From Pseudoduganella lutea (GTDB lineage Bacteria; Pseudomonadota; Gammaproteobacteria; Burkholderiales; Burkholderiaceae_D), in contig NZ_CP035913.1 in the NCBI RefSeq assembly GCF_004209755.1, forward strand, positions 3,038,001 to 3,102,000: a DNA stretch of 64,000 nt, written 5' to 3'. How positions within the stretch are numbered: the stretch's first letter is position 1; every line of letters starts with the position of its first letter. Shown piece after piece: positions 48,839-57,762 of this stretch. The position numbers were made by a program, and so were the translations under genes. The notes beneath the pieces were generated by a model. The model made no database searches. It had not been told where the DNA came from and saw only the letters and a program-made list of their open reading frames with translations.

Positions 48839-49933
48839 ATGAAATCGTTACGCCGCCACACCATCACCGCCCTGCTGGCCGCCATCGCCGCCAGCACGCT
48901 CTCCCTCGCCGCGCCGGTCGCCTTCGCGCAGGACAAGCCAAAGGTCATCCGCATCTCGTATTCGAGTTCCGGCACCGGCGGCCGCCCGCTCACCGGCGGC
49001 ACGTCGATCGCCACCGCGCACCAGCAGGGTGTGCTGGAAAAGGAATTCGCCAAGGATGGCATCAAGATCCAGTGGACCTTCAACCCCGGTGCCGGCCCGG
49101 CCACCAACGAACAGCTGGCCAACGGCCTGGCCGACTTTGCCCACCATGGCGACCTGCCGATCATCATCGGCCGCTCCACGGGCCTGAAGACGAAGATCCT
49201 GCTGTCGTACACGCGCTTCGGCCCGGCCTACATCACGGGTCCGATCGACTCGCCGGCGAAATCGCTGGAAGATCTGAAGGGCAAGCGCCTCGCCGTGTTC
49301 AAGGGCACGGCCAGCCAGCTGGCGCTGGGCCGCATCCTGAAAAAGCACGGCCTGACCGAGCGTGACTTCAAGACGGTCAGCATGGATGGCGACACGCTGC
49401 GCGCGGCGATCGCCACCAAGGATGTCGATGGCGGCTTCATCGCCCCGTTCGACCTGGAGGCGCGCGGCGTCGGCAAGGTGATCTATTCGACGGGCCCCGA
49501 TCCGGAACTGACGTCGCAGGGCGTGTTCTGGGTCTCCGAGGACTTCGAGAAGAAGTACCCGGACATCGTGCAGCGCGTGGTGACGGCGCTCGTCAAGGTC
49601 ACGGCCTGGAGTTCGGAAGAGAAAAACCGCGAAGCGCAGTACAAGCTGTGGTCGAACTCCGGCACCAGCTACTACGAATACCAGAAGACGTTCGCCGACG
49701 TGCCGCTGAAATGGCGCCTGTCGCCGCTGCTGGACGAATATTTCGTGGAGAACCTGAAAAAGTCCGTCGTGCAGGCCAAGGAGTTCCGGCTGATCCGCCG
49801 CGACGTGAGCCTGGAGGGCTGGCTGGCGCCGAAGTACCTGAACACGGCGTTGAAGGAGCTGAAGCTGGAAGGTTACTGGCCGGAATTCAACGCCGCCGGC
49901 AAGCCGAAGACCACGCAGGTGGCGCAGAACTGA
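48839..49933 (+). CDS. Sulfonate-type ABC transporter substrate-binding protein (first)
   Basis: 364 aa, SsuA/TauA/NrtA-type periplasmic binding protein. It has a signal peptide ending PVAFAQ near residue 30. FNPGAGPATNEQLANGLADF, SLEDLKGKRLAVFKGTASQL and a C-terminal ELKLEGYWPEF are family markers. It lies 18 bp after the porin and 47 bp before the first permease. It is a clear paralogue of the binding protein at 56443. The ligand is unknown. Confidence 0.88.
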   Translation: MKSLRRHTITALLAAIAASTLSLAAPVAFAQDKPKVIRISYSSSGTGGRPLTGGTSIATAHQQGVLEKEFAKDGIKIQWTFNPGAGPATNEQLANGLADFAHHGDLPIIIGRSTGLKTKILLSYTRFGPAYITGPIDSPAKSLEDLKGKRLAVFKGTASQLALGRILKKHGLTERDFKTVSMDGDTLRAAIATKDVDGGFIAPFDLEARGVGKVIYSTGPDPELTSQGVFWVSEDFEKKYPDIVQRVVTALVKVTAWSSEEKNREAQYKLWSNSGTSYYEYQKTFADVPLKWRLSPLLDEYFVENLKKSVVQAKEFRLIRRDVSLEGWLAPKYLNTALKELKLEGYWPEFNAAGKPKTTQVAQN

Positions 49934-49980
49934 CCTCGCCCTTCACCGCCTGATCGATCAAAACCACGATAAAAACCGCG

Positions 49981-50877
49981 ATGAACACCGTTTCCTCTAC
50001 TGCTGCGCCCTTGCCGCACGCAGCGCCCCGCAACGCGGCAAGCACGGCATCACACGTGGCATCCAGCGCTGCGCCAAACGCCCCCCGGCGCTGGCAGGGG
50101 CTGGCCACGCAACTCGGCACGCGTGCCGTCAATATCGCCGCGGGGCTGATCCTGCCGCTGCTGCTGCTCGGCCTGTGGCAATACGCCGTGGACCAGCACT
50201 GGCTGGCCGAACAGATCCTGCCGGCACCCGCGCTGGTCTGGCAGTCGCTGGTCGAACTGTGGGACAACGGCGACCTCACGGCCAACCTCGCCATCAGCCT
50301 GTCGCGGCTGGGCTGGAGCCTCGCCATCGGCGGCGGCGCCGGCTTCCTGCTCGGCATCGCGATGGGCATCTCGCCCACGATAAAAGCCTATGTGTATCCG
50401 GGCTTCCAGCTCGTGTCGCAATTCCCCGTGATTGGCTGGGTGCCGCTGCTGATCATCTTCGCCGGCATCGGCGAGGCGCTGAAGATCGCCGCGATCTCGA
50501 TCGCCGTCGTGGTGCCGGTGGCCGTCAACACGTTCAAGGGCATCCGCAACATCCCGCGTGCCTTGCTGGAAGTGGCGGCCGTCTACCGCTTCACGTTCTG
50601 GCAGAAGGTGCGGCGCCTGGTGCTGCCGGCGGCGGCCGGCGGCATCTTCAACGGCCTGCGCCAGGGCGTCATGCAGGCGTGGCTGTCGCTCGTGTTCGTG
50701 GAGCTGCTGGCGTCGAGCGAAGGCATCGGCTACCTGATGGTGTGGGGCCGACAGCTGCTGCAGCTCGATATCGTGGTGGTGGGCATGATCGTCATCGGCG
50801 CCGTGGGCATCGTGCTCGATCGCCTGCTGGCCTGGGGCGAGGCGCGGCTGCAAGGCTGGCAACGCCGCGCTTACTGA
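49981..50877 (+). CDS. Sulfonate-type ABC permease, A-type (first)
   Basis: 298 aa, SsuC/TauC-like inner-membrane permease with six main spans. The first 45 residues are a Pro/Ala-rich cytoplasmic tail. The ATPase-docking loop is NTFKGIRNIPRALLEVAAVY. It resembles the permease at 51676 more than its direct neighbours: both share EALKI, VYRFT, GIGYLMVWGRQL versus GLGFMIVYGRQL, and a QLD motif. First member of an A-B-A'-B' series. Confidence 0.88.
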   Translation: MNTVSSTAAPLPHAAPRNAASTASHVASSAAPNAPRRWQGLATQLGTRAVNIAAGLILPLLLLGLWQYAVDQHWLAEQILPAPALVWQSLVELWDNGDLTANLAISLSRLGWSLAIGGGAGFLLGIAMGISPTIKAYVYPGFQLVSQFPVIGWVPLLIIFAGIGEALKIAAISIAVVVPVAVNTFKGIRNIPRALLEVAAVYRFTFWQKVRRLVLPAAAGGIFNGLRQGVMQAWLSLVFVELLASSEGIGYLMVWGRQLLQLDIVVVGMIVIGAVGIVLDRLLAWGEARLQGWQRRAY

Positions 50878-50886
50878 GGAACCCTG

Positions 50887-51657
50887 ATGAAAACGTTACG
50901 TGAAACGGATTTGCGCGGCGTCATGCTGCCGCTGGCCTTCCTGCTGCTGTGGTACGTGGTCACGGCCATGCAGCTGGTGAATACAAAACTGATCGTGCCA
51001 CCCGGCGCCGTCGTCGACAGCGCGTGGCAGGTGATCACCAGCGGGCAGCTGCTGACCGGACTGCGCGCGAGCCTCACGCGCGATATCGCCGGCTTCGCTG
51101 CCGGCAGCACGGCCGGCATCCTGTTCGGCCTCGTGCTGGGCGTGTCGCGCTGGGCGGAGCGCCTCGTCGGCCCCACCTTCCACACGCTGAAGCAGATCTC
51201 GCTGTTCGCGTGGCTGCCGCTGCTGTCCACGTGGCTGGGTACCGGCGAGGCGGCGAAGATCCTGTTCATCGCGCTGTCCGCCTTCTATCCGGTGGCGCTG
51301 AACACGTTCGAGGGCGTGCGCAGCGTGACACGGGCGCAGGTCGAAGTGGCGCGTGTGCTGGGCTTCGATCGCTGGCAGCTGGCGTGGCGCCTGATCCTGC
51401 CGGCCGCCGCGCCGCAGATCGCCACCGGCCTGCACCTGGCGCTGCTGTACGCATGGCTGGCCACGATCGGTGCCGAATACCTTCTGGGTTCTTCCGCGCA
51501 GGGCATCGGCAGCGTGGTCATCCGCGGCAAGGCCACGTTCCACGTCGAGCTGATCATCGTCGGCATGCTGCTGATCGGCCTGGTCGGCATGGTGCTGAAC
51601 CGCCTGGCCACGCTGGTCGAATCGCGCGTGCTGCACTGGCGCGGCCCGGTCCACTAA
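50887..51657 (+). CDS. Sulfonate-type ABC permease, B-type (first)
   Basis: 256 aa, six-span SsuC-like permease. Shared B-type features with the permease at 52517: LKQISLFAWLPLLSTWLGTG, NTFEGVRSV and LALLYAWLATIGAEYLL. It probably pairs with the A-type permease 9 bp upstream as a heterodimer. The ribosome site is GAGGAA. Confidence 0.88.
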   Translation: MKTLRETDLRGVMLPLAFLLLWYVVTAMQLVNTKLIVPPGAVVDSAWQVITSGQLLTGLRASLTRDIAGFAAGSTAGILFGLVLGVSRWAERLVGPTFHTLKQISLFAWLPLLSTWLGTGEAAKILFIALSAFYPVALNTFEGVRSVTRAQVEVARVLGFDRWQLAWRLILPAAAPQIATGLHLALLYAWLATIGAEYLLGSSAQGIGSVVIRGKATFHVELIIVGMLLIGLVGMVLNRLATLVESRVLHWRGPVH

Positions 51658-51675
51658 TTCATTCGCGGAACCTTC

Positions 51676-52503
51676 ATGTCGACACTCACGATTGCCCTGC
51701 CTTCCGCAGCGCCGCAGCAGCCCGGCCGGCTGCTGCGCTGGAACGACAGCCTGACGCGCTTCGCATTGTCCTGGCCTTTCCCTCTTGCCGTGCTGCTGCT
51801 GTGGTACCTGGCCGCCGAATTCGAATGGCTGCCCCCGCAGATCCTGCCGCCGCCCGGCATGGTAGCCGCCACCTTCGTCGACCTGGTGCGCTCCGGCGAG
51901 CTGCCGGACAACCTGTGGATCAGCCTGTGGCGCGTGCTGGGCGGCTTCCTGGCCGGCGGCCTGGCCGGGATCGCGCTCGGCGTCGCCATGGGCCTGTCGC
52001 CCACGGCACGCGACTACCTGTACCCCACGTTCCGCCTGGTCGCGCAGGTGCCGTCGCTCGGCTGGCTGCCGCTGCTGATGATGCTGGTGGGGATCGGCGA
52101 AGCATTGAAGATCATCCTGATCTCGAAGGCCGCCTTCGTGCCCATTGCGCTCAATACCTGCAAGGGCCTGCAAGGGGTATCGAACCGCTTCATCGAAGTG
52201 GCCCGCGTGTACCGCTTCACGCGCTGGCAGCTGCTCACCAAGGTGGTGTTCCCGGCGGCGCTGCCGCAGATATGGAACGGCATCCGCTACGGCCTCACGC
52301 ATGCGTGGCTGGCGCTGGTGGCCGTGGAGCTGCTGGCATCGTCCGAGGGGCTGGGTTTCATGATCGTGTATGGCCGCCAGCTGTACCAGCTCGACGTGGT
52401 GCTGGCCGCCGTGGTCGTGGTGGGTGCGATCGGTTTCGCGCTCGACAAGATCCTGGCATTGATCGAACAACGCCTGCTGCGCTGGCGGCGCGACGGCTTC
52501 TGA
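51676..52503 (+). CDS. Sulfonate-type ABC permease, A'-type (second)
   Basis: 275 aa. Docking loop NTCKGLQGVSNRFIEVARVY. Similar in length, loop and C-terminal region (VELLASSEGLGFMIVYGRQL) to the A-type permease at 49981, which indicates duplication of a permease pair. It lies 18 bp after the B-type gene. Confidence 0.88.
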   Translation: MSTLTIALPSAAPQQPGRLLRWNDSLTRFALSWPFPLAVLLLWYLAAEFEWLPPQILPPPGMVAATFVDLVRSGELPDNLWISLWRVLGGFLAGGLAGIALGVAMGLSPTARDYLYPTFRLVAQVPSLGWLPLLMMLVGIGEALKIILISKAAFVPIALNTCKGLQGVSNRFIEVARVYRFTRWQLLTKVVFPAALPQIWNGIRYGLTHAWLALVAVELLASSEGLGFMIVYGRQLYQLDVVLAAVVVVGAIGFALDKILALIEQRLLRWRRDGF

Positions 52504-52516
52504 ACGGGAAAACGCC

Positions 52517-53317
52517 ATGACGACCTTGACCACTAACGCCGACCTGCGCCGCGTGCGCCAATTGTTGCGCGGCGCCGCCCTGCCGGCCCTGCTGTTCGCG
52601 ATCTGGTGGGCCGTGTTCCGCTTCGGCTGGACCGACACCGTGATGTTCGTGCCCATCGAAAAAGTGTGGGAGACGGCCGTGCGGCTGTCCGGCAACGGCT
52701 ACCTCTGGACTTCGCTGGGGGCCTCGCTGGCGCGCGACCTGGCCGGCTTCACGCTGGGTAGCACGGTCGGCTTCGCCGTCGGCATCGCGCTGGGCTTGTC
52801 CCGGCTGCTGGAAAACCTGGTCGGCCCCACGCTGCACACGATCAAGCAGATCTCGCTGTTCGCGTGGATCCCGCTGATCTCCGTGTGGTTCGGCCTGGGC
52901 GACACGGCCAAGGTGGTGTTCCTGTCGCTGGCCGCCTTTTTTCCCGTGGTGCTGAACACGTTCGAAGGCATCCGCAGTGTGCCGCGCGAGCTGATCGAGG
53001 TGGGCCGCGTGTTCGCGCTGTCGCCCGTGCAGATGCTGCGCCGCGTGGTATTGCCAGCCGCCCTGCCGTCGATTTTCAATGGCGTGCACCTGGCGCTGAT
53101 CTACGCGTGGCTGGCCACGCTGGGCGCCGAATACCTGCTCACGTCGGGCATCGGCATCGGCAACCTGCTCACCGATGGCCGCGAGCACCTGTGGATGGAC
53201 CAGGTGCTGCTCGGCATCGTCATCGTCGGCGCCGTCGGCTTCGTACTCAATTTCATTGCCAATCATATCGAAGGGCGGCTGCTGCGGTGGCGCGGCACGT
53301 CGACCGGACAGTACTGA
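52517..53317 (+). CDS. Sulfonate-type ABC permease, B'-type (second)
   Basis: 266 aa. IKQISLFAWIPLISVWFGLG, NTFEGIRSVPRELIEVGRVF and LALIYAWLATLGAEYLL align with the B-type permease at 50887. It is the partner of the A' permease and lies 34 bp before the only ATPase gene, which both pairs must share unless another ATPase is encoded elsewhere. Confidence 0.88.
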   Translation: MTTLTTNADLRRVRQLLRGAALPALLFAIWWAVFRFGWTDTVMFVPIEKVWETAVRLSGNGYLWTSLGASLARDLAGFTLGSTVGFAVGIALGLSRLLENLVGPTLHTIKQISLFAWIPLISVWFGLGDTAKVVFLSLAAFFPVVLNTFEGIRSVPRELIEVGRVFALSPVQMLRRVVLPAALPSIFNGVHLALIYAWLATLGAEYLLTSGIGIGNLLTDGREHLWMDQVLLGIVIVGAVGFVLNFIANHIEGRLLRWRGTSTGQY

Positions 53318-53351
53318 CCCATCAGCAGAAACAGGAACAACAGGAGAATCC

Positions 53352-54170
53352 ATGGCACACGCAGGCACGCTGGAAATCAGCAATCTGAGCAAGCAATACC
53401 AGGTCAAGGGGCAAAGCCTCCCGGTCCTCGACAATATCTCGCTGTCGATCCGCCCCGGGGAATTCATCAGCATCGTCGGCTCCAGCGGCTGCGGCAAGTC
53501 CACGCTGCTGCGGCTCGTGATCGGCCTGGAGAACGATTACCAGGGCGAGATCGTCCTGGACGGCAAGCGCGTCGTCGGCACCAGCCTGGAACGGGGCATC
53601 GTGTTCCAGGAACACCGGCTGTTCCCGTGGCTGACGGTGGAACAGAACGTGGCCCTGGGCCTGCTGAACGCCGACCTGCCCGAGGCGGAAAAACGCCGCT
53701 CGGTACAGGAGCACATTGAGCTCGTGGGCCTGAAAGGCTTCGAGACGGCGCACCCGTACCAGCTTTCCGGCGGCATGTCGCAGCGGGTGGCGATCGCCCG
53801 GGCACTCGTCAACCGCCCCGAGGTACTGCTGCTCGACGAACCGTTTGGCGCCCTCGATGCGCTCACGCGTGCCCACCTGCAGCAGGAACTGCAGCGCATC
53901 TGGGAAGCGGAAGGCATCACCGCCATCCTCGTCACGCACGATGTCGATGAAGCCGTGTACCTGGGCGACCGCATCGTGGTGATGGAACCGCGGCCCGGCC
54001 GCATCAAGCGCATCGTCGACGTGCCGCTGCCCCGTCCGCGCGACCGCGGCAGCTATGCGTTCGCCGCCATCAAGGATGACGTGCTGGCCGAGTTCTCCGA
54101 CAAGCCGCGGCCCGAGCTGCTGGCGGTGCCCGAGCGCAGTTCCGTCGCCGAATGGCAGTTCTCCTGGTAA
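53352..54170 (+). CDS. Sulfonate/taurine-type ABC transporter ATPase
   Basis: 272 aa, SsuB/TauB-like. Walker A GSSGCGKST, Q-loop FQEHRLFPWL, signature LSGGMSQRVAIARAL, Walker B VLLLDEPFGALDA and switch His in LVTHDVDEAVYLGD are all intact. The ATG at 53352 has CAGGAGAATCC. A C-terminal extension of about 30 residues (KPRPELLAVPERSSVAEWQF) is beyond the core. The only nucleotide-binding subunit for four permeases in the cluster. Confidence 0.92.
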   Translation: MAHAGTLEISNLSKQYQVKGQSLPVLDNISLSIRPGEFISIVGSSGCGKSTLLRLVIGLENDYQGEIVLDGKRVVGTSLERGIVFQEHRLFPWLTVEQNVALGLLNADLPEAEKRRSVQEHIELVGLKGFETAHPYQLSGGMSQRVAIARALVNRPEVLLLDEPFGALDALTRAHLQQELQRIWEAEGITAILVTHDVDEAVYLGDRIVVMEPRPGRIKRIVDVPLPRPRDRGSYAFAAIKDDVLAEFSDKPRPELLAVPERSSVAEWQFSW

Positions 54171-54191
54171 CCCGCACAAGAAAGACAACCC

Positions 54192-55019
54192 ATGTCCGAT
54201 CCGTTTGAATTGTTGAAAGCCCGTTATGGCAACGGCCAGCAGGCGCCCGCCGTCGACACCCTGAACCCCGTGCTGGAAACGCTGTTCTCGCACCGCTCGG
54301 TGCGCGCGTTCCGGCCCGATCCGCTGCCCGCCGGCACGCTCGACGTGCTGGTGGCGGCCGCGCAATCGGCACCCAGCTCGTCGAACCTGCAGGTGTGGAG
54401 CGCCATCGCCGTGGAAGATGCGGCGCGCCGCGACCGCGTGGCCCGCCTGGTCGGCAACCAGCAGCACGTGCGTGACGCGCCGCTGTTCCTGGCCTGGCTG
54501 GTCGACCTGTCGCGCTTGCAGCGATTGGCGCAGGAACGCGGTCGCCAGCTCGATGGCGCCGAGTACCTGGACACGTTCCTGATGGGCGTGATCGATGCGG
54601 CACTGGCCGCGCAGAACGCCGTCACCGCGGCCGAATCGCTGGGCCTGGGCACCGTCTACATCGGCGCGCTGCGCAACCAGCCGGAAGCCGTGGCGGCCGA
54701 ACTGGGCATCGAGGCAGGCGACGGTGTCTATCCCGTATTCGGCCTCGTCATCGGCCACCCGGACCCGGATCGCCCGGCGGCCGTGAAACCGCGCCTGCCC
54801 CAATCGTCGGTGCTGTACCGCGAGCGCTACACACCGAAACCCGTGGAGCAGGAAGTGGGCGGCTACGACGAGGCCATGCGCGCGTTCTACGCTTCCCAGG
54901 GCTTGCCCGTCACCACGTGGAGCGAGCATTCGCTGGCGCGCCTGAAAAGCGCGGAGGAACTGAAAGGGCGGCACCGGCTGAAGGAAGCCCTGGCGGGCCT
55001 GGGCTTCCCGCTGCGCTAG
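54192..55019 (+). CDS. Nitroreductase-family flavin oxidoreductase
   Basis: 275 aa, NfsA/FRP-like. LFSHRSVRAFRPDPLPAGTL, AAQSAPSSSNLQVWSAIAV and AAESLGLGTVYIGALRN are FMN-binding and family motifs. Such NADPH enzymes can reduce free FMN, so it could supply FMNH2 to the DszA-like monooxygenase; this is inferred from context. It lies 21 bp after the ATPase gene and 6 bp before the MFS gene. Confidence 0.87.
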   Translation: MSDPFELLKARYGNGQQAPAVDTLNPVLETLFSHRSVRAFRPDPLPAGTLDVLVAAAQSAPSSSNLQVWSAIAVEDAARRDRVARLVGNQQHVRDAPLFLAWLVDLSRLQRLAQERGRQLDGAEYLDTFLMGVIDAALAAQNAVTAAESLGLGTVYIGALRNQPEAVAAELGIEAGDGVYPVFGLVIGHPDPDRPAAVKPRLPQSSVLYRERYTPKPVEQEVGGYDEAMRAFYASQGLPVTTWSEHSLARLKSAEELKGRHRLKEALAGLGFPLR

Positions 55020-55025
55020 GCCGTG

Positions 55026-56291
55026 ATGACATCGTCCACACTGACCGGAGACGCTCCCCCACGCCACTTTCTCACCGGGTTCATGCTGCTGGGTATCCTG
55101 GCCGGCACGTCGAACGGCGTGGCCAAGGTGGTCTTTCCGCTGTATGCGGCCGCCATGCATGCCGCACCCTGGCAGATCGGGCTGGTCGGCGGCCTGCAGT
55201 TCGCCGGCATGCTGCTGCTGTCGCTGCCGCTCGGTGCCCTGATCGACCGGCATGGCAGCCGGCCGCTGTTCCGCTTCGGCTGCCTCGGCGGCATCGCACT
55301 GTTCCTCGTCGGCTTCAGTTTCGCCACCACGCCATGGCAGCTGATCGCCTGCGTGGTGTTGTTCGGCTTCGTCAACCCGTTCCGCATGGTGACCACGCAA
55401 ACGGAATTCCTGCACCTGCTGCCGCGCATCGGCGCGGCCAGGGCGGGCTGGCAGCGCGCGGCGCACAGCGCCGGCATGTTTTTCCTCGGGCCGCTGCTTG
55501 GAGCGTGGCTGGTGGGCCTGGTCGGCTACCCGGAAACGTTCCGCGTGGTGGCGGCGGGCCTGTTCGTCACGCTGCTGATCGGCGAACGCGTGCTGTCGTC
55601 GGCACCGGCGGGCCAGGGCGCCGACGCCACGCCGCTGGTGGGCCGCGTACTCGACCAGTTCCGCCTCATCGGCAGCCGCGTCGACCTGCGGCGCACGATG
55701 CTCGTCGAATTCGTCGGGCAGGTGGCCATGTCGTACTTCACCGTGTTCGTCATCCTGGTGGCGATACGCCGCTTCGGCATGCCCACCCAGCAGGCCGCCG
55801 GCCTGGTGACGCTGCAGGGCGCAGCCTTCGTGCTGACGTTGCTGGCGGCCGGCGCCGTCGTGATGGCCTGGCGCGAGCGCACGCGCTACCGCACCGCCTT
55901 CGCCATCCTGCTGTGCGCCGAACTGCTGCTGGCCAATCCGCTGCACCAGGGCGCGCTGTGGGCCGGCGCCCTGCTGCTGGGCCTGGGCCTGGGCATCCAG
56001 CAATTGACGTGCGTGGCGCAATTCGCCCGGCTCGCGCAGGAACTGGGGCGCGGGCGCACGGGCGGCATGTTTTCGCTGGCCGGACCCAGCGGCGCGCTGG
56101 TGGGCGCCGTGCTGGGCGGTATACTCAACCAGTACTTCGGCATGCTGGCGGGCTTCCATGTGCTGGCGCTGCTGTTCTTCGTGCAGCTGGCGCGCACGTG
56201 GCTGCCGGTGCGGCGCGCGCCCGAGGCCGGTGCCGGTGCCGGTGCCAGCGCCGACCAGAACGTCGAAAAAAAGGTGGCAACCGGCCCCTGA
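55026..56291 (+). CDS. MFS transporter
   Basis: 421 aa with about 12 hydrophobic spans. GALIDRHGSRPLFRFG is the loop 2-3 motif (GxLxDRxGxRxxL). The centre loop is charged (APAGQGADATPLVGRVLDQF). It may export a product or toxic by-product, or import a compound; direction is not evident. A GTG one codon earlier is an alternative start. It is the last gene of the transporter run, and the C-terminus is a GAGAGA repeat. Confidence 0.82.
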   Translation: MTSSTLTGDAPPRHFLTGFMLLGILAGTSNGVAKVVFPLYAAAMHAAPWQIGLVGGLQFAGMLLLSLPLGALIDRHGSRPLFRFGCLGGIALFLVGFSFATTPWQLIACVVLFGFVNPFRMVTTQTEFLHLLPRIGAARAGWQRAAHSAGMFFLGPLLGAWLVGLVGYPETFRVVAAGLFVTLLIGERVLSSAPAGQGADATPLVGRVLDQFRLIGSRVDLRRTMLVEFVGQVAMSYFTVFVILVAIRRFGMPTQQAAGLVTLQGAAFVLTLLAAGAVVMAWRERTRYRTAFAILLCAELLLANPLHQGALWAGALLLGLGLGIQQLTCVAQFARLAQELGRGRTGGMFSLAGPSGALVGAVLGGILNQYFGMLAGFHVLALLFFVQLARTWLPVRRAPEAGAGAGASADQNVEKKVATGP

Positions 56292-56392
56292 CTGTCTGAT
56301 TGCCATCACCCCGCCAACAGCGCGCGTGGTGATGGCTGTTGCGCGCGCAGCAGCACCGGGCCTGGTACCACGCAAAAGCACCGTAATCGCGA

Positions 56393-56408
56393 TGGCATGG
56401 AACATGCA
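56393..56408 (+). promoter_or_regulatory. Probable sigma-54 promoter of the second binding protein
   Basis: TGGCATG-GAAC-ATGCA, with the GG/GC pairs at correct spacing and two mismatches to consensus, 35 bp upstream of the ATG at 56443. Weaker than the sites at 43953 and 47170. Confidence 0.6.
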
Positions 56409-56442
56409 ACGAAGGGATGACCAACACCAGCGAGGGCATCCA

Positions 56443-57576
56443 ATGAAACAGGCAAGGCGCAGTTTTTTCGCAAGTACGTTGCAGTTCGCCGCGGGCATCG
56501 CGCTGGCCGTGACCGCGGCCCACGCGGTCGCCGCCGCACCGGCCGTGATCCGCGTGGGCGTCGCATCGCCGGCGCATGGCAGCCCGCCAGGCATCTCGGG
56601 CTCGTCGATCGCCGTCGCCCATGCCACCGGCGCGATCGAGCAGGAATTCAAGCCGGACAACGTCAAGATCGAATGGTATTTCTTCAAGGGCGCCGGGCCG
56701 GCCGTCAATGAGGCGCTCAGCAACCGCCAGCTCGATTTCGCCTTCCAGGGCGACCTGCCGTCGATCATCGGCAAGGCGGCCGGCCTGAAGACCCGGCTGA
56801 TCCTCGCCACCGGCATCCGCGCCCACATCTACCTGGCGGTGCCGCCCGAATCGACGATCCGCTCCGTGAAGGACCTGAAGGGCAAGCGGGTGGCCTTCTT
56901 CAAGGGCACGAACGGGCAGTTGCCGATCGACCGGTTGCTGGCCGCGCACGGCCTGACGGAAAAGGACCTGCGTGTGGTGAACCTGGACACGGCCACGTCG
57001 CAGGCCGCGCTGACCACGAAGGATATCGATGCCGTGTTCGGCGGTTACGACCTGATCAAGCTGCGCGACAAGGGCGTGGCCCGCATCGTCTACACCAGCA
57101 AGGGCGATTCACCCGTGTTCACGCGGCAGAGCCACATGCTGGTGACCGACGAGTTCGCGCAAAAATACCCGGAGCAGACGCGGCGCTTCGTGAAGGCCGT
57201 GGTGAAGGCGGCGCGCTGGAGTTCCGATGACGCGAACCGCGAAGAAGTGTTCCGCATGTGGGCCCGCACCGGTACGGCCAAGCTCGAACACTGGAAGGAA
57301 GACTACGAAGGCCAGCCGCTGCGCACCCGGCTCAGCCCCCTTTTCGATCCCTTCCTGACCGAGCGCTACAAGGATGCGGTCGAGCATGCCTACGAGTTCC
57401 GGCTGATCCGCAGGAAATTCCCCGTCGATACGTGGATCGACCGCAGCTTCCTGGATGCGGCATTGAAGGAGCTGAAACTGGAAAATTATTGGGCGGCCAA
57501 CCCGGCGGGCAAGCTGCCGACGACAAGCAGTTACGTCCCGGCAAAACCGGTGCCGGGCGGCCCGCGGCAATTGTAG
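56443..57576 (+). CDS. Sulfonate-type ABC transporter substrate-binding protein (second)
   Basis: 377 aa. A signal peptide with SFFASTLQFAAGIALAVTAA (cleavage near AHAVAA) precedes a TauA/SsuA-type body: FFKGAGPAVNEALSNRQLDF, SVKDLKGKRVAFFKGTNGQL, ELKLENYWAANP. The paralogy to the 48839 protein is plain (same KGxxxQL and EFRLIRR blocks), so the cluster has two receptors as well as two permease pairs. It follows the MFS gene by 150 bp with its own promoter. Confidence 0.88.
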   Translation: MKQARRSFFASTLQFAAGIALAVTAAHAVAAAPAVIRVGVASPAHGSPPGISGSSIAVAHATGAIEQEFKPDNVKIEWYFFKGAGPAVNEALSNRQLDFAFQGDLPSIIGKAAGLKTRLILATGIRAHIYLAVPPESTIRSVKDLKGKRVAFFKGTNGQLPIDRLLAAHGLTEKDLRVVNLDTATSQAALTTKDIDAVFGGYDLIKLRDKGVARIVYTSKGDSPVFTRQSHMLVTDEFAQKYPEQTRRFVKAVVKAARWSSDDANREEVFRMWARTGTAKLEHWKEDYEGQPLRTRLSPLFDPFLTERYKDAVEHAYEFRLIRRKFPVDTWIDRSFLDAALKELKLENYWAANPAGKLPTTSSYVPAKPVPGGPRQL

Positions 57577-57762
57577 TTAACAACATTCAATGCGGGATAT
57601 CCATACATATTTCTTTCTAAATGTGTCAATCCAGCCACTAACTTCTGGTTATAAAAGATTATTTTTTTACACGCCTTGCAATCGAATACCGTCGTGCTAA
57701 CGTGAGATGAATGTGCGTCCGCCGCCATGTTCATCCCCCGTGTCGTCCTCAAGGAGCTCACC

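Noticed and set aside
50896..52695. 599-codon open frame on the minus strand
   Set aside because: Antisense to the permease series; Gln/His/Arg-rich composition typical of a shadow frame.
53322..56828. 1168-codon open frame on the minus strand
   Set aside because: It is antisense to the ATPase, nitroreductase, MFS and binding-protein genes, all well supported. No domain is visible in it.
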